A DNA stretch of 64,000 bases, taken from the NCBI RefSeq assembly GCF_002705925.1, contig NZ_NKRE01000001.1:1061078-1125077 (forward strand), written 5' to 3'. Origin of the DNA: Mycobacterium ostraviense. Its GTDB lineage: Bacteria > Actinomycetota > Actinomycetes > Mycobacteriales > Mycobacteriaceae. Position 1 is the first letter of the stretch; the number at the start of each line of letters is the position of its first letter. Positions 22,901 through 36,688 of this stretch are shown here, piece after piece. A model generated the notes under the pieces. It was not told the DNA's origin and made no database searches. It saw nothing but the letters and a program-made list of their open reading frames with translations. A program made the position numbers and the translations under genes.

Positions 22901-25507
22901 GCTCCCGCGGCGGGCACCCTGCTGGGCCAACACATTTCGGTCCTGTCGAGTCCGCCGTCGCACCTCTGGCAAGCCAGGTTGGCACCGGATGCCAAGCCGT
23001 ATCGGGGCCGGTATCGATTCCACGGGGTCGAACTCGTCCCAGCCTCGGTCGTGCTGCACACATTGGTCTGCGCCGCAACGGAATTGGGCTACCGCTCGCT
23101 GACCGACATCCGATTCGAGCAACCCGTTTTCGCCGACCAGCCGCGACTGATCCAGGTGGTCGCCGACAACCTGTCGATCAGCCTGGCCTCGATTCCGGCT
23201 GCCGAAGTGTCGTCGAACCGGTGGACACGGCATGCGACAGCGCGACTTTCGTCGTCACCGGCGGGTTCGGCCCTTCCCGACAACGGATACCACCGTCAGA
23301 CTGTTCACGGCGACGAGATTCCCGACGTTGCAGCGCTGTTCGCCGCCCATGGCGTCGACGGCCTGCCCTTCACCTGGTCGGTGGATTCATGGACACCGGA
23401 AGCCACCCGGCTCACCGTCGGGATCGAGCTGCCCGAGGCACTGCCTGAGGGCTCGACCGCACCGCTGCTGGACGCCGCAGTGCACGTCGGGGCGCTGGCC
23501 GACGACACCGACCCGCGGCTCTACGTGCCGGCCGCCATCGAGCAGATGTGGTTCGGCGACCCCGTCGGGGCACCGCGCGCCTCGGTGAGGCTCACCCGAA
23601 CCGCCCGCGACGGCGACGGGATCACCGTCGATGTCGACATCACCGCCCCCGGCGGCACAGCCAGCATGTCGATGCGCTCACTTCGCTACCGGGCGCTGGA
23701 CTTCGGCGACGGGCAACCGGCCGCCGAGAGCACCGACGCCCGGAGCTTCGTGCACACGATCGACTGGCAACCGCGCGCCGATGTCGTTGACGCGCAAGCT
23801 CACCCGGCAGCCGGTCGGGTGACCGGGCCGCAGCCCGTCGCGGTGATCGGTGATGACGGTGCCCCGCTGCGGACACATCTCGAGAACGCCGGATACCCGC
23901 CCGGATCGGTGCCGGATGCCCGTTATCTGCTTTACGTCGCGGCCTCCCACCCGGCAACCGCCGACGAGACCGACGTCGACTTCTCCGTGCGGGTCACGGC
24001 CGAAATCGGCGCTCTGGTAAAGACTTTGGCGGCACGAGACGCGGGTGAACCGGCCGCGCTGTGGATCGTCACCCGCGGAGTCCACGAATCGGCGACCCCG
24101 TCGGCGCTGCGCCAGAGCTTCCTGTGGGGTCTTGCGGGCGTCATCGCCGCCGAACATCCCCAACTGTGGGGTGGGCTGGTCGACCTCGCGGCCGACGACG
24201 ACCTGGACGAATCCGCGCCGATACTCGTCGATCTGCTTGCGGCACCGAGCAAGTCGATCCTGGTATCACGAGACGGTGTGGTGCTGGCCCCCGCCCTGGC
24301 GCCGGTGCGTGGCACGCCGGCGCGCCCGTCTTTTCAGTGCCGGCCCGATGCGGCCTACCTCATCACCGGTGGGATGGGAGCGCTGGGTCTGCTGATGGCC
24401 GAGTGGCTCGCCGATCGCGGCGCCCGTCGTCTGGTGCTGACCGGTCGTACCCCGTTGCCGCCACGCCGGGACTGGGAACTCGACACCCTCGACGCCGGAC
24501 TGCGAACGAAGATCGACGCCATCCGTGCGCTGGAAATGCGCGGCGTGACGGTGGAAGCCGTCGCCGTCGACGTCGGATGCCGCGACGAGCTACAGGCCCT
24601 GCTGGCGAAGCGCGATCGGGACGGAGCCGCCCCGATCCGCGGGATCATCCACGCCGCGGGCGTCACCAAGGATCAACTGGTGACACAGCTGACCGACGAC
24701 GCGGTGCGACAGGTCATGTGGCCCAAGCTCGCCGGCAGCCAGGCGCTGCACGAGGCATTCCCGCCCGGCAGGGTGGACTTCTTCTTCCTGACCGCGTCGG
24801 CGGCGGGAATATTCGGCATCCCGGGACAGGGTTCGTACGCGGCCGCCAACTCCTATCTGGACGCGTTGGCACGGGCCCGCCGCCAACAGGGCTGCCACAC
24901 CATGAGTCTCGACTGGGTCGCTTGGCGGGGGCTCGGTTTCGCCGCCGACGCCCAGATCGTCAGCGACGAGTTGCAGCGCATGGGTTCGCGCGACATCACG
25001 CCGGCGGAGGCGTTCACCGCGTGGGAATACGTCGACGGCTACGACGTCGCGCAGGCCGTCGTGGTGCCGGTGCCCTCGCCGGCTGCCGCGCCCGGGTCGA
25101 TCGGTGCGGCCGCGCACCTGAAGCCGGCGCAGGACTGGTCGCAGATGTCGGCCACCGAGGTACGCGCCGAGCTCGAGAAAGGACTTCGCGGCATCATCGC
25201 CGCCGAGCTGCGGTTGCGGGAGACGGAACTGGACACCGACCGACCGTTCGCCGAGCTGGGGCTCAACTCGTTGATGGCGATGGCGATTCGGCGCGAAGCC
25301 GAGCAATTCGTCGGGATAGAGCTGTCGGCGACCATGCTGTTCAATCATCCGACGGTGGCATTGCTGGCCCAGTACCTCACCAAACTCGTCGCGCCACAAC
25401 CGGATTCGGCCGCCGATGAGATGGCCGCGCTGTCCGCCTCGGCGGGAAGCGTCTTGGACAGCCTGTTCGACCGGATCGAAACGACCTCGACCGAGGGCGA
25501 AAGGTGA
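19955..25507 (+). CDS. ppsA: Phthiocerol synthase type I polyketide synthase PpsA
   Basis: The protein has 1850 residues. Domain order: loading ACP with Ser43 (LGVSSRD, about 10-80); ketosynthase about 101-525 with Cys273 in DTACSSS; acyltransferase about 625-940 with Ser720 in GHSMG; a dehydratase-like fold about 985-1250 that looks inactive (see finding); ketoreductase about 1465-1650 (ITGGMGALG); C-terminal ACP with Ser1772 (LGLNSLMA). It accepts the FadD26 acyl chain, adds one malonyl unit and reduces it to a beta-hydroxyacyl group, giving the first diol hydroxyl. A His/Pro-rich linker (about 945-970) follows the AT, as in PpsB and PpsC. It overlaps fadD26 and ppsB by 4 bp each. Confidence 0.95.
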   Translation: MTASINDEADLRHWLVDYLVTNIGCTPDEVDPNLSLADLGVSSRDAVVLSGELTELLGKTVSPIDFWEHPTINALAAYLTAPEPDSESDAALKRPGRSSLEEPIAVIGMGCRFPGGITGPDALWQFLCDRRSAIGKVPDERWEQFDDGSPEVRALLDRTTRWGSFLPDIDAFDAEFFEISPSEADKMDPQQRLLLEVAWEALEHAGIAPSALRRSQTGVFAGSCLSEYGAIASTDLSQVDGWSNTGGAMSIIANRLSYFLDLRGPSVAVDTACSSSLVAIHLACQGLRTQDCNLAIAAGVNLLLSPAVFRGFDQVGALSPTGHCRAFDAAADGFVRGEGAGVVVLKRLTDAQRDGDRVLAVICGSAVNQDGRSNGLMAPNPAAQMAVLRAAYTNAGMQPNEVDFVEAHGTGTLLGDPIEARALGTVLGRGRPEDAPLLIGAVKTNLGHTEAAAGIAGFIKTVLAVQHGRIPPNQRFESPNPHIPFADLRMKVVDTLTEWPETGHPRRAGVSSFGFGGTNAHVVIEQGQEVSPSPEHDLDPAVSTLVLAGKTAQRVAATAGVLADWMEGPGAAVPLPDVAHTVNHHRSRQAKFGTVVARDRAQAVAGLRALAAGQHAIGVVGPQEGSPGPGTVFVYSGRGWQWPGMGRQLLADEPAFAEAIADLEPVFVEQAGFSLHDVLANGKELVGIEQIQLGLIGTQLALTALWRSYGVQPDAVIGHSMGEVAAAVVAGALTPAEGLRVTATRSRLMAPLSGQGGMALLELDATETKALIADYPQLTLGIYNSPRQTVIAGPSGQIDELISRVRARDRFASRVNIEVAPHNPAMDALQPQMRSELADLSPRTPTIPVISTTYEDVDTCPVFDAEHWATNMRNPVHFQQAIARAGGTHHTFIEISAHPLLTQAVMDTLRSAQHGTRYISIGTLQRDSDDTITFRTNLNTVHTDHPPHTPHPPEPHPPIPTTPWQHHRHWITTKRSAHVASAAPAAGTLLGQHISVLSSPPSHLWQARLAPDAKPYRGRYRFHGVELVPASVVLHTLVCAATELGYRSLTDIRFEQPVFADQPRLIQVVADNLSISLASIPAAEVSSNRWTRHATARLSSSPAGSALPDNGYHRQTVHGDEIPDVAALFAAHGVDGLPFTWSVDSWTPEATRLTVGIELPEALPEGSTAPLLDAAVHVGALADDTDPRLYVPAAIEQMWFGDPVGAPRASVRLTRTARDGDGITVDVDITAPGGTASMSMRSLRYRALDFGDGQPAAESTDARSFVHTIDWQPRADVVDAQAHPAAGRVTGPQPVAVIGDDGAPLRTHLENAGYPPGSVPDARYLLYVAASHPATADETDVDFSVRVTAEIGALVKTLAARDAGEPAALWIVTRGVHESATPSALRQSFLWGLAGVIAAEHPQLWGGLVDLAADDDLDESAPILVDLLAAPSKSILVSRDGVVLAPALAPVRGTPARPSFQCRPDAAYLITGGMGALGLLMAEWLADRGARRLVLTGRTPLPPRRDWELDTLDAGLRTKIDAIRALEMRGVTVEAVAVDVGCRDELQALLAKRDRDGAAPIRGIIHAAGVTKDQLVTQLTDDAVRQVMWPKLAGSQALHEAFPPGRVDFFFLTASAAGIFGIPGQGSYAAANSYLDALARARRQQGCHTMSLDWVAWRGLGFAADAQIVSDELQRMGSRDITPAEAFTAWEYVDGYDVAQAVVVPVPSPAAAPGSIGAAAHLKPAQDWSQMSATEVRAELEKGLRGIIAAELRLRETELDTDRPFAELGLNSLMAMAIRREAEQFVGIELSATMLFNHPTVALLAQYLTKLVAPQPDSAADEMAALSASAGSVLDSLFDRIETTSTEGER

Positions 25508-28500
25508 TACGCACCGCCTTCAGCCGGATCTCCGGTATGAGCGCACAGCAACGCGCCACCTTGGCCGAGGAGTTCACCAAGATCTCCCGGATCGCGGTGG
25601 CCGAGCCCGTCGCGGTGGTGGGGATCGGCTGCCGGTTTCCCGGCGAGGCCACCGATCCGGACAGCTTCTGGGACTTGCTGGTTGACGCGCGCAACGCGAT
25701 TTCGCGGGTACCGGCCGATCGGTGGGACGCCGACGCATTCTACGATCCCGACCCGTTGACACCCGGCCGGATGACCACCAAGTGGGGCGGATTCGTGCCC
25801 GACGTCGCCGGCTTCGACGCCGAGTTTTTCGGCATCACCCCTCGCGAAGCCGCCGCGATGGACCCGCAGCAGCGGATGCTGCTCGAGGTGTCCTGGGAGG
25901 CCCTCGAACATGCCGGCATTCCGCCGGATTCGCTGGCCGGCAGCCGGACCGGCGTCATGATGGGCGTGTATTTCAACGAATACCAGTCCATGCTGGGCAC
26001 CAGCCCGGAAAGCGTGGACGCCTACAGCGGCACCGGAAACGCGCACAGCATCACGGTGGGCCGGATTTCATACCTGTTGGGGCTGCGCGGTCCGGCGGTG
26101 GCGGTGGACACCGCGTGCTCGTCGTCGTTGGTGGCGGTACACCTGGCCTGTCAAAGCCTGCGGCTGCGTGAAACGGACTTGGCGCTGGCCGGCGGCGTCA
26201 GCATCACCCTTCGCCCGGAGACCCAAATCGCGATATCGGCCTGGGGATTGCTGTCCCCGCAGGGCCGGTGCGCCACCTTCGACGCGGCGGCCGACGGGTT
26301 CGTACGCGGCGAGGGCGCCGGCGTGGTGGTGCTCAAGCGGTTGACCGACGCGGTGCGCGACGGCGACCGGGTGCTGGCGGTGGTGCGCGGCTCGGGGGTC
26401 AACCAGGATGGCCGCTCCAACGGGGTGACTGCGCCGAATACGGCGGCCCAGCGCGACGTGATCGCCGATGCGTTGCGATCCGCTGACGTCGCACCTGAAA
26501 GCGTGAACTATGTCGAAGCCCATGGAACCGGCACGGTACTGGGTGATCCGATCGAATTCGAGGCGCTGGCGTCGACATACGGCGGGGGCGAGGGTTCGTG
26601 CGCGCTCGGGGCGGTGAAGACCAATATCGGGCATCTGGAGGCAGCGGCCGGGATCGCGGGGTTCATCAAGGCCGCGCTGGCGGTGCAGCACGCCACGATC
26701 CCGCCGAATCTGCATTTCTCGCAATGGAATCCAGCCATCGACGTCGCGCCGACGAGGTTTTTCGTTCCCACCGAGAACACCGCGTGGCCGGCCACGCAAG
26801 GGCCGCGGCGCGCGGCGGTGTCGTCGTTCGGACTGGGCGGGACCAACGCGCACGTCATCATCGAGCAGGGTCCCGAACAGGTTTCGGTATCGGGTCGCGG
26901 CTCTGACGCCGACACCGAGACCGGAGCCGAAGTGTCGACGCTGGTGGTGACCGCCAAGACGGCGCAGCGGGTGGCCGCCTCGGCCGCCGCGCTGGCCGAC
27001 TGGATGGAGGGCCCGGGCGCCGAGGTGGCGCTGACCAACGTGGCCCACACCCTCAATCACCACCGCGCCCGGCACCCCAAGTACGGCATCGTGGTCGCTC
27101 GGCAACGCGCCCAGGCGGTGGCCGGGTTGCGCGCCCTGGCGACCGGGCAACACGCCACCGGCGTGGTCGGCCCCCGGGACGACTCGCCCGGGCCGGGCAC
27201 GGTGTTCGTCTACTCCGGACGCGGATCGCAATGGGCCGGGATGGGTCGCCGATTGCTCGCCGACGAGTCCGCTTTCGCCGCCGCGGTCGCCGAATTGGAG
27301 CCGGTTTTCGTCGCGCAGGCCGGCTTCTCGCTGCACGACGTGCTCGCCAATGGCAAGGAACTGGTCGGCATCGAACAGATCCAGCTGGGCCTCATCGGCA
27401 TGCAGCTGACATTGACCCAGCTGTGGCGCTCCTACGGGGTGCAACCCGACCTGGTGATCGGCCACTCCATGGGCGAAGTGGCCGCCGCCGTGGTCGCCGG
27501 AGCCCTTACTCCCGCCGAGGGGTTGCGGGTGACCGCCACCCGTTCGCGGCTGATGGCGCCGCTGTCCGGGCAGGGCGGCATGGCCATGCTCGGCCTCGAC
27601 GCCGCGCAGACCGAAGCGCTCATCGCCGACTACCCGCAGGTGACTCTGGGGATCTACAACTCCCCGCGCCAGACCGTGATCGCCGGGCCCACCGCGCAGA
27701 TCGACGAGCTGATCACCCGGGTGCGGGCCCAGAACCGCTTCGCCGGCCGGGTGAATATCGAAGTGGCCCCGCACAATCCGGCCATGGATGCGCTGCAGCC
27801 CCGGATGCGTTCGGAATTGGCTGATCTGGCGCCGCGGACACCAACCATTCCGATCATCTCCACGACTTACGAAAACCTGGCTACCCGAACGGTGTTCGAC
27901 GCGGAGCACTGGGCGACCAACATGCGCAACCCGGTGCGGTTCCAGCAAGCCATCGCGCATGCCTTCGACGGCTCGGGCGCCCAGCACCACACCTTCATCG
28001 AGATCAGCGCGCACCCGCTGCTGACCCAGGCCATCACCGACACGCTGCAAGCCGCACACCCGGAAGGCAGCGCGGACACTTTCGCGACTATCGGGACGCT
28101 GCAACGCGATACCGATGACACCGTCACCTTCCGTACCAACCTCTACACCGCCCTGGACCACCCACCGCGGACACCGCACCCGCCGGAGCCGCACCCCGCG
28201 ATTCCCACCACCCCGTGGCAACACACCCGGCACTGGATCACCACCGCGGCGGGCGCCGAACGTCCGAATCCCAACAAAGTCGCGGTGCCCGGACTAGTGC
28301 ACTCCGGAAACCGGGCACTCGACGATTGGTGCTACGAACTGGCCTGGCCGGCCTGCCCGGCACCGGAGGCCGACCCACCGAGCACCGCGCGCTGGCTGGT
28401 GGCAGCCGACGACGAATTGGGCACCGAGCTGCGCCGTGTCGCGGGTGCGGATTCCCGGGTCGAGACCCTGCCGTTGACCGCGCTCGCCGACGACGGTGAC

Positions 28501-30138
28501 CTGAGCGCGCTGCTGGATTCTCTGCCCGCGCCGGACCACGTGCTCTACGCGCCGCCGGTCACCGCCGACCCACTGGACGTGGGACAGGCCTACCGGGTAT
28601 TCCATGCAACCCGGCGGCTTGCTGCCGCGATGACGGCCAGCAGCTCGCCGGCGAAGTTGTTCGTCGTGACCCGCAATGCCCAGCCCGTCGCGGAGGGTGA
28701 TCGGGCCAACCCCGCCCATGCGGTGCTGTGGGGCCTGGGTCGCTCCCTGGCCCTGGAGCATCCCGAAATCTGGGGCGGACTCATCGATCTCGACCATTCG
28801 ACGCCGGCAGCGCTGGCAGTGCGGCAGGTGCTGGCCGCAGTCAGGGGTGCCGACGAGGAGGATCAGGTCGTGTACCGGCTGGGTGCCCGCCATGTGCCCC
28901 GGCTGCGGTGGCGGCCGGTGACCGCCGAAGCGGTCACCCTCAGTTCTGATGCCAGCCAACTGGTGATCGGGGCTACCGGCAACATCGGGCCGCACCTGAT
29001 CCGCCAACTGGCCCAGAGGGGCGCCACGACCGTCGTCGCGGTATCACGCAACCCCGGCGACCGGCTGCACGCGCTGGCCGAAAGCCTTGCCGCAGTTGGC
29101 AAGAACCTCGTCACGGTTGCCGCGGATGTGACCGACGAAAGCGCCATGACGGCGCTGTTCGACCGGTTCGGCGCCGACTTGCCGCCGCTGGAGGGCATCT
29201 ACCTGGCTGCCTTCGCGGGCCGGCCGGTGCTGCTCAGCGAGATGACCGACGACGACGTCGGGGCCATGTTTGCGCCCAAGCTGGACGCCGCAGCCCTGTT
29301 GCACCGGCTGTCGGTGACGACGGCGGTGCGCCATTTCGTGCTGTTCTCCTCCATCTCAGGCCTGACCGGTTCGCGATGGTTGGCGCACTACACGGCGACC
29401 AGCGGTTACTTGGACGCCCTGGCGTATGCGCGCCGCGTTATGGGCCTGCCGGCCACCGTCGTCGACTGGGGGTTGTGGAAATCCCTTGCCGATGCCGAGC
29501 ACCAGGCCAATCAGGTCAGTGTGGGATCGGGGCTGCTGCCCATGGACGACGAGGTCGCCATCGGGGGGCTGCCGCTGGTGATGAACCCGGCGGCCGGGGT
29601 GCGCACTGCCGTGGTGGCCGCGGATTGGCCGCTGCTGGCGGCCGCCTACCGCACCAGGGGATCGCTGCGTATCGTCGAGGACCTGCTGCCGGCGCCGGAA
29701 GATGTCGCGCTGCCGGAAAGCGAATTCCGCCAAGCCTTGCGCAAATGTCACCCGGAACGCCGACAGGACATGCTGTTCGACCACGTCGGCGCATTGGCCG
29801 CCGCGGTGATGGGAATGCCCGCCACCCAGACGCTGGACCCGTTGGCGGGCTTCTTCCAGCTCGGCATGGATTCGCTGATGAGCGTCACTCTGCAACGGTC
29901 GCTGTCGGAAAGCCTCGGCGAGTTCCTGCCCGCATCGGTGGTTTTCGACTACCCGACGGTGTACAGCCTTACCGACTATCTGGCCACCATCCTGCCCGAG
30001 CTCATCGAAGCAACGGAGGCGACCAGCGCGGCAACAGCAGCGGTCACACCCGACCAGCCGGACCCGGACACCTACGAGGAACTCACCGAAGACGAGCTCC
30101 TGGAACAGCTTTCCGAACGACTAAGGGGAACGCGATGA
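25504..30138 (+). CDS. ppsB: Phthiocerol synthase type I polyketide synthase PpsB
   Basis: The protein has 1544 residues. It has a short N-terminal docking helix, ketosynthase about 34-455 with Cys205, acyltransferase about 565-870 with Ser655 in GHSMG and a VAPH specificity motif (as in PpsA and PpsC), a His/Pro-rich linker, ketoreductase from about 1153 (GATGNIG), and ACP with Ser1457 (LGMDSLMS). It has no dehydratase or enoylreductase motifs, as expected for the module that makes the second hydroxyl of the phthiocerol diol. The ketoreductase active-site block reads YTATS (Tyr1296...Ser1300) where most have YxxxN. The GTG start overlaps the ppsA stop; the stop overlaps the ppsC ATG. Confidence 0.95.
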   Translation: MIRTAFSRISGMSAQQRATLAEEFTKISRIAVAEPVAVVGIGCRFPGEATDPDSFWDLLVDARNAISRVPADRWDADAFYDPDPLTPGRMTTKWGGFVPDVAGFDAEFFGITPREAAAMDPQQRMLLEVSWEALEHAGIPPDSLAGSRTGVMMGVYFNEYQSMLGTSPESVDAYSGTGNAHSITVGRISYLLGLRGPAVAVDTACSSSLVAVHLACQSLRLRETDLALAGGVSITLRPETQIAISAWGLLSPQGRCATFDAAADGFVRGEGAGVVVLKRLTDAVRDGDRVLAVVRGSGVNQDGRSNGVTAPNTAAQRDVIADALRSADVAPESVNYVEAHGTGTVLGDPIEFEALASTYGGGEGSCALGAVKTNIGHLEAAAGIAGFIKAALAVQHATIPPNLHFSQWNPAIDVAPTRFFVPTENTAWPATQGPRRAAVSSFGLGGTNAHVIIEQGPEQVSVSGRGSDADTETGAEVSTLVVTAKTAQRVAASAAALADWMEGPGAEVALTNVAHTLNHHRARHPKYGIVVARQRAQAVAGLRALATGQHATGVVGPRDDSPGPGTVFVYSGRGSQWAGMGRRLLADESAFAAAVAELEPVFVAQAGFSLHDVLANGKELVGIEQIQLGLIGMQLTLTQLWRSYGVQPDLVIGHSMGEVAAAVVAGALTPAEGLRVTATRSRLMAPLSGQGGMAMLGLDAAQTEALIADYPQVTLGIYNSPRQTVIAGPTAQIDELITRVRAQNRFAGRVNIEVAPHNPAMDALQPRMRSELADLAPRTPTIPIISTTYENLATRTVFDAEHWATNMRNPVRFQQAIAHAFDGSGAQHHTFIEISAHPLLTQAITDTLQAAHPEGSADTFATIGTLQRDTDDTVTFRTNLYTALDHPPRTPHPPEPHPAIPTTPWQHTRHWITTAAGAERPNPNKVAVPGLVHSGNRALDDWCYELAWPACPAPEADPPSTARWLVAADDELGTELRRVAGADSRVETLPLTALADDGDLSALLDSLPAPDHVLYAPPVTADPLDVGQAYRVFHATRRLAAAMTASSSPAKLFVVTRNAQPVAEGDRANPAHAVLWGLGRSLALEHPEIWGGLIDLDHSTPAALAVRQVLAAVRGADEEDQVVYRLGARHVPRLRWRPVTAEAVTLSSDASQLVIGATGNIGPHLIRQLAQRGATTVVAVSRNPGDRLHALAESLAAVGKNLVTVAADVTDESAMTALFDRFGADLPPLEGIYLAAFAGRPVLLSEMTDDDVGAMFAPKLDAAALLHRLSVTTAVRHFVLFSSISGLTGSRWLAHYTATSGYLDALAYARRVMGLPATVVDWGLWKSLADAEHQANQVSVGSGLLPMDDEVAIGGLPLVMNPAAGVRTAVVAADWPLLAAAYRTRGSLRIVEDLLPAPEDVALPESEFRQALRKCHPERRQDMLFDHVGALAAAVMGMPATQTLDPLAGFFQLGMDSLMSVTLQRSLSESLGEFLPASVVFDYPTVYSLTDYLATILPELIEATEATSAATAAVTPDQPDPDTYEELTEDELLEQLSERLRGTR

Positions 30139-33100
30139 CCGCCGCGACACCGGATCGCCGAGCGATCATTACCGAGGCGCTGCACAAAATCGACGACCTC
30201 ACGGCGCGCCTGGAACGTGCCGAAAAGTCCAGCACCGAGCCAATCGCGGTGGTGGGCATGGGATGCCGGTTCCCGGGCGGGGTGAACAACCCCGAACAAT
30301 TCTGGGAGTTGTTGCGCGACGGCCGAAGCGGCATCGTCCGGGTTCCCACCGAGCGGTGGGATGCCGACGCCTTCTACACCGACGACCACACCGTGCCGGG
30401 GACCATTTGCAGCCGTGACGGGGGATTCCTCGCCGACTGGCAGCCTGCCGAATTCGACGCGGAGTTCTTCTCGATCTCCCCCCGGGAAGCCGCGGCCATG
30501 GACCCGCAGCAGCGGTTGTTGATCGAAGTCGCCTGGGAAGCGTTGGAGAACGCGGGCGTGCCACCGCATTTGATCCGCGGCACCCAAACCTCGGTGTTCG
30601 TCGGCGTCACCGCCTACGACTACATGCTGACCCTGGCCGGCCAGCTGCGCCCCGAAGAGCTCGACGCCTACATCCCGACCGGGAACTCGGCGAACTTCGC
30701 CGCCGGACGGCTGGCCTACATCCTGGGTGCTCGCGGCCCCGCGGTGGTCATCGACACGGCCTGCTCGTCGTCGTTGGTGGCAGTGCACCTGGCTTGTCAG
30801 AGCCTGCGTTCCCGGGAAAGCGACATGGCGCTGGTCGGTGGGACCAACCTGTTGCTCAGCCCCGGACCGAGCATCGCATGCTCGCGTTGGGGAATGCTGT
30901 CCCCGGAAGGTCAGTGCAAGACCTTCGATGCGTCCGCCGACGGATACGTCCGCGGCGAGGGCGCCGCGGTGGTGGTGCTCAAGCGGTTGGACGACGCGGT
31001 GCGCGACGGCGACCGCATCCTCGCGGTGGTGCGCGGTTCGGCCGTCAACCAGGACGGCGCCAGCAGCGGGGTGACCGTCCCCAACGGGCCCGCCCAACAA
31101 GCACTGCTGCGCACCGCATTGACGTCGTCCAAATTATCGGCTGCCGACATCGACTACATCGAAGCCCACGGGACGGGTACTCCCTTGGGCGACCCGATCG
31201 AACTCGACTCGCTGAGCAAGGTTTTCAGCGAGCGGGAGAGCTCACCTCCGTTGGTGATCGGCTCGGTGAAGACCAACCTGGGTCACCTGGAAGCCGCGGC
31301 GGGTGTCGCCGGATTCATGAAAGCCGTACTGGCCGTGGGCAACGGCTACATTCCGCGGCACCTCAACTTCCGGCAGTTGACACCGCATGCCAGCGAGGTT
31401 GCGGCCCGGCTGACCATCGCGGCCGACGGCATGGCATGGCCGGAAACCGGCCGGCCGCGGCGCGCGGGCATCTCCTCGTTCGGCGTCAGCGGAACGAACG
31501 CGCACGTGGTGATCGAGCAGGCACCAGCCCCGGCGGCCGTCGCGCCGCACGGCCCGGCTCCGGCGGTGTCAACCCTGGTGGTCTCGGGCAAGACGACGCA
31601 GCGGGTGGCCGCGACGGCATCGGTGCTGGCGGATTGGCTGGAAGGCCCCGGCGCCGGGGTGTCGCTGGCCGACGCCGCGCACACCCTCAACCACCACCGG
31701 CCCCGGCACGCCAAGTTCGCGACGGTGGCGGCCGTGGATCGGGGCCAGGCGGTGGCGGGGTTGCGGGCGCTGGCCGCGGGTCAATCCGCTGCGGGCGTGG
31801 TGGCTCCCCGGGAGGGCTCGATCGGGCCGGGCACGGTGTTCGTCTACTCCGGACGTGGATCCCAGTGGGCCGGAATGGGCCGCCAGCTGCTGGCCGACGA
31901 GCCGGCCTTCGCCGCCGCAGTCGCCGAACTGGAGCTGGATTTCGTTGCGCAGGCTGGATTTTCGCTTCAGGAGGTAATCGCCGGCGGCAAGGAGCTGATC
32001 GGCATCGAGCAGATCCAGCTCGGGGTGATCGGCATACAGCTGGCACTCACCGAGCTGTGGCGTTCCTACGGGGTGCAACCCGACCTGGTGATCGGCCACT
32101 CCATGGGCGAAGTGGCCGCCGCGGTGGTCGCCGGCGCGCTCACCCCGGCGCAGGGCCTGCGGGTCACCGCCATCCGGTCGCGGCTGATGGCGCCGCTGTC
32201 CGGGCAGGGCACGATGGCGCTGCTGGAACTCGACGCCGCCGAGACCGAAGCGCTCATCGCCGACTACCCGCAGGTGAGCCTCGGGATCTACGCATCACCA
32301 CGCCAAACCGTGATCGCCGGACCGCCGCGGCAGATCGACGCTCTCATCGAGACGGTGCGCCAACGGGGCGGCTTTGCCACCCGGGTCAACATCGAGGTGG
32401 CCCCGCACAACCCGGCCATGGATGCGCTGCAACCCCAAATGCGTTCGGAACTGGCCGATCTCACCCCGCGGCCACCGACCATGCCGATCATCTCCACCAC
32501 CTACGCCGACCTCGACAGCCAACCGGTCTTCGACGCCGAGCACTGGGCCACCAACATGCGCAACCCGGTGCGTTTCCACCAGGCGATCGCGCACGCCTTC
32601 GACGGGCCGGGCGGCCCCCACCACACCTTCATCGAGATCAGCGCACACCCGTTGCTGACCCACTCGATCAGCGACACCCTGGCGAGCACGCATCACAACG
32701 CCGAGTATCTGAGCATCGGCACGCTGCAACGCGACACCCACGACACCCTGACGTTCCACACCAACCTCAACACCACGCACACCGCCCGCCCGCCACAAAC
32801 CCCGCACCCGCCCGAACCGCACCCGGTACTGCCCACCACCCCGTGGCAGCACACCCACCACTGGATCAGCGCCACTTCGCACTCCGGGTCCGCATTGCAC
32901 CGGGCAGGCATCCACCCGCTGCTCGGCGTCGGCGTCACCGACCCCACCAACGGCATCCGGATCTGGGAAAGCGAGCTCTCCCCGGACCTGTTGTGGCTCG
33001 GCGATCACGTCATCGACGATCTCTGCGTGCTGCCGGGAGCGGCGTACGCCGAGGTGGCGCTGGCCGCCGCGACGGCGGCCTTCCCGGTCGAGCACGACAG

Positions 33101-36100
33101 GCCCGAGCGGCCCTGGATGATCGGCGAGCTCGACCTCCACCAGATGCTGCACGTGACCGAAGGCACCGTACTGGTCACCACGCTCACCGGCGACGAACAA
33201 CGATGCCTGATCGAAATACGCTCTCGCAGTGGGTCTTCGGAATGGACCACCCATGCCACCGCCACCGTTGCCCGCACGCAGCCGGCGGCGCCGCCGGATC
33301 GCGAGGCACCAGGTGCGGCAGTCGCCGACACGGCGGACGAACTCGACCCCGACGAGCTGTACCAGCGGCTGCGCGGCGCCGGCCAGCAACACGGACCGGC
33401 GTTTCAAGGGATCGTCGGACTCGCCGTCGAGCAATCCGGCGCGGCCCGCGCCGACGTGCGGCTACCCTCGGCGGCCAGACCGGGCTCCCGCGACTTCTCG
33501 CTGCATCCGGTCATGATGGACATCGCGTTGCAGACGCTGGGCGCCACCCGGATGGCCACCGACCTGGCCGGCGGACAGACCGCCCGGAAATCCTTGGTGG
33601 TACCGGTACGTTACGCGGGCGTGCACGTATACGGCGACGTCACCCGCGGCGTCCGCGCCGTCGGCACTCTCGCCGCCCGCGAAGGCTCCGACCGGCTGGT
33701 CGGCGAAGTCGTGCTGACCGATCCGGATGGTCTGCCGCTGCTGGTCATCGACGAGGTCGAGATGGCCGTGCTTGGATCAGGCAGCGGCGCAACCGAACTC
33801 ACCCAACGCCTGTTCACGTTGGAGTGGGAGCCCGCGCCGCTGGACAAAACGGCCGACGCTCCCGGTGCCCTGTTGTTGATCGGTGACCCTGCCGCGGCCG
33901 ACCCACTGCTGCCCGCGTTGCCGTCGTCGCTGTCCGACCGTACCGAGGTGGAACTGGTCTCGCCGCACGACGAGGCGGCGCTGCGCGCGGCGATCACCCG
34001 ATCCGGCTCCGGGTGGGACGGCATCGTCATCGTCTGTCCCCCCCGCAGCGTCGACGAATCGTTGCCCGACGACGCTCAGCTGGCGCTGGCGCAGACGCGC
34101 ACCCTGCTGATCGCGCGCGTGGTGGAGACCGTGACGCGGATGGGCACCCGTAAGAGCCCGCGGCTGTGGATCATCACCCGCGGCGCTCAACAGTTCGATC
34201 CCACCGATTCGGTCACGTTGGCGCAGACCGAGTTACGCGGAATCGCCCGGGTGTTGACGTTCGAGCATTCCGAACTCAAGACCACGCTCGTCGACATCGA
34301 ACCCGAAGGCACCGGCTCACTGGCCGGCCTGACCGCGGAGCTGCTCGCCGGGTGCGACCACGACGAGGTCGCCTACCGCGGCGGACAGCGCTACGTCAAC
34401 CGGCTGGTGCCCGCGCCCACCACCGCGAACGGCGATCTGGCCGCCGAGTCCCGGCGCACCGTCGTGAATCTGGACCGCACCGGGCCTTCGGGCGGAGCTG
34501 TCCGGCTGCAGATCGACCAACCAGGCCGGCTGGACGCGCTCACGGTCCACGAGGTGAAACGGGCCAGGCCGCAGGGCGATCAGGTCGAGGTACGGGTGGT
34601 CGCCGCGGGACTCAACTTCAGCGACGTGCTCAAGGCGATGGGCGTGTATCCCGGGCTCGACGGCGCCGCGCCGGTGATCGGCGGCGAATGCGTCGGCTAC
34701 GTGACCGCCGTCGGCGACGACGTAAGGTCCGGGGAGGCCTCGGTCCAGATCGGGCAGCGCGTCATCGCCTTCGGTCCCGGCACATTCGGCACCCACGTGG
34801 GCACGCTTGCCGATCTAGTCGTCCCCATCCCCGACACGCTGCCCGACAACGAGGCGGCCACGTTCGGCGTCGCATATCTGACCGCCTGGCATTCGCTGTG
34901 CGAGGTCGGGCGGCTGGCCCCGGGCGAACGTGTGCTCATCCACTCCGCGACCGGCGGCGTCGGCATGGCGGCGGTCTCGATCGCGAAAATGATCGGCGCC
35001 CGCATCTACACCACAGCCGGCTCGGACGCCAAACGCGACATGCTGTCCAAGCTCGGCGTCGAGTACGTCGGCGACTCGCGCAGCGTGGACTTCGCCGACG
35101 AGATTCTCGAGCTCACCAACGGCTACGGGGTCGATATCGTGCTCAATTCGCTTGCCGGAGAAGCAATTCAGCGTGGCGTGCAGATCCTGGCGCCCGGTGG
35201 CCGGTTCATCGAGCTGGGCAAGAAGGACGTCTACGCCAACGCCAATCTGGGCCTGGCCGCGCTGGCCAAAAGCGCGTCGTTCTGCGTGGTAGACCTCGAC
35301 CTGAACCTGAAGCTGCGACCGGCGAAGTACCGCCAGCTCCTGCAACACATCCTGGAGCACGTGGCAGCCGGTCGCCTGCCGGTGTTGCCCGTCACCGAAT
35401 TCAGCCTGCGCGACGCGGCCGACGCATTCCGGCTGATGGCCTCCGGCAAGCACACCGGCAAGATCGTCATCTCGATACCGGATAGCGGCAGCATCGAAGC
35501 GGTCGCGTCCCCGCCACTTCCACTGGTCAGCCCCGACGGCGGCTACCTGATCGTCGGCGGCATGGGCGGTCTCGGCTTCGTCGTCGCCCGCTGGCTGGCC
35601 GAACAGGGCGCGGGATTGGTTGTCCTGAACGGACGTTCGGCTCCCGGCGACGAGGTCGGGGCGGCCATCGCGGAGCTGCGCGCCGCGGGTCACCGAATCG
35701 AGGTGGTCACCGGCGACATCGCCGAACCGGGCACCGCCAACCGGCTGGTGCAAGCGGTCGAAGCGGCCGGTTTCCGGCTGGCCGGTGTCCTGCACAGCGC
35801 GATGGTGCTGGCCGACGAAATCGTGTTGAACATGACCGATTCGGCCGCAGCGCGGGTTTTCGCCCCGAAGGTCGCCGGCAGCTGGCGGCTGCACCAGGCC
35901 ACCGCTTCCCGAGACGTCGACTGGTGGCTCACCTTCTCCTCGGCCGCCGCGCTTCTCGGCACACCCGGACAGGGCGCCTACGCCGCCGCGAACTCCTGGG
36001 TCGACGGCCTGGTCGGGTATCGGCGCTCCCGCGGACTGCCCGCGGTCGGAATCAACTGGGGCCCATGGGCCGAGGTCGGTCGCGCGCAGTTCTTCGCCGA

Positions 36101-36688
36101 CCTGGGCGTGTCGATGATCACCGCCGAGCAGGGCCTGGCCGCGATGCAGGCGGTGCTCGCCGCCGATCGGGCGCGCACCGGTGTGTTCAGCCTGGACGCC
36201 CGACAGTGGTTCCAATCCTTCCCCGCGGTGGCCGGGTCGTCGTTGTTCGCGAAGTTGCAGGAGTCGACGGCGCCCGAGCGAAGCGGCGGCGGCAAGGTCC
36301 GGGCGCAGCTCGACGCCCTCGACGCGGCCGAACGCCCGGGCTACCTGGCGTCGGCGATCGCCGGCGAGATCCGCGGCGTGCTGCGCTCGAGCGATCCGAT
36401 CGACCACGACCGGCCGTTGGAGACGCTGGGGCTCGATTCGCTGATGGCCCTGGAATTGCGGAACCGGCTGGAAGCAAGCCTGGGCATCACCTTGCCGGTC
36501 GCCCTGGTCTGGGCCTACCCGACGATCACCGACCTGGCGGCCGCCCTGTGCGAACGCATGGACTATGCGCCGCCGGCCGCCGCGCAGCAGCCCGCTGACG
36601 CGGAACCCGAACTGTCTGACGAGGAGATGGACTTGCTCGCCGATCTGGTCGAAGCCAGCGAGCTGGAAGCCGCCGCACGAGGTGAGTC

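Noticed and set aside
29376..30134. N-terminal extension of ppsC into ppsB
   Set aside because: The extra 253 residues are low-complexity R/G/H-rich shadow; the ATGA junction at 30135 and the resulting length fit the family.
30794..33886. 1030-codon plus-strand frame inside ppsC
   Set aside because: Alternative frame of a GC-rich synthase gene; arginine/glycine-rich and without domains.
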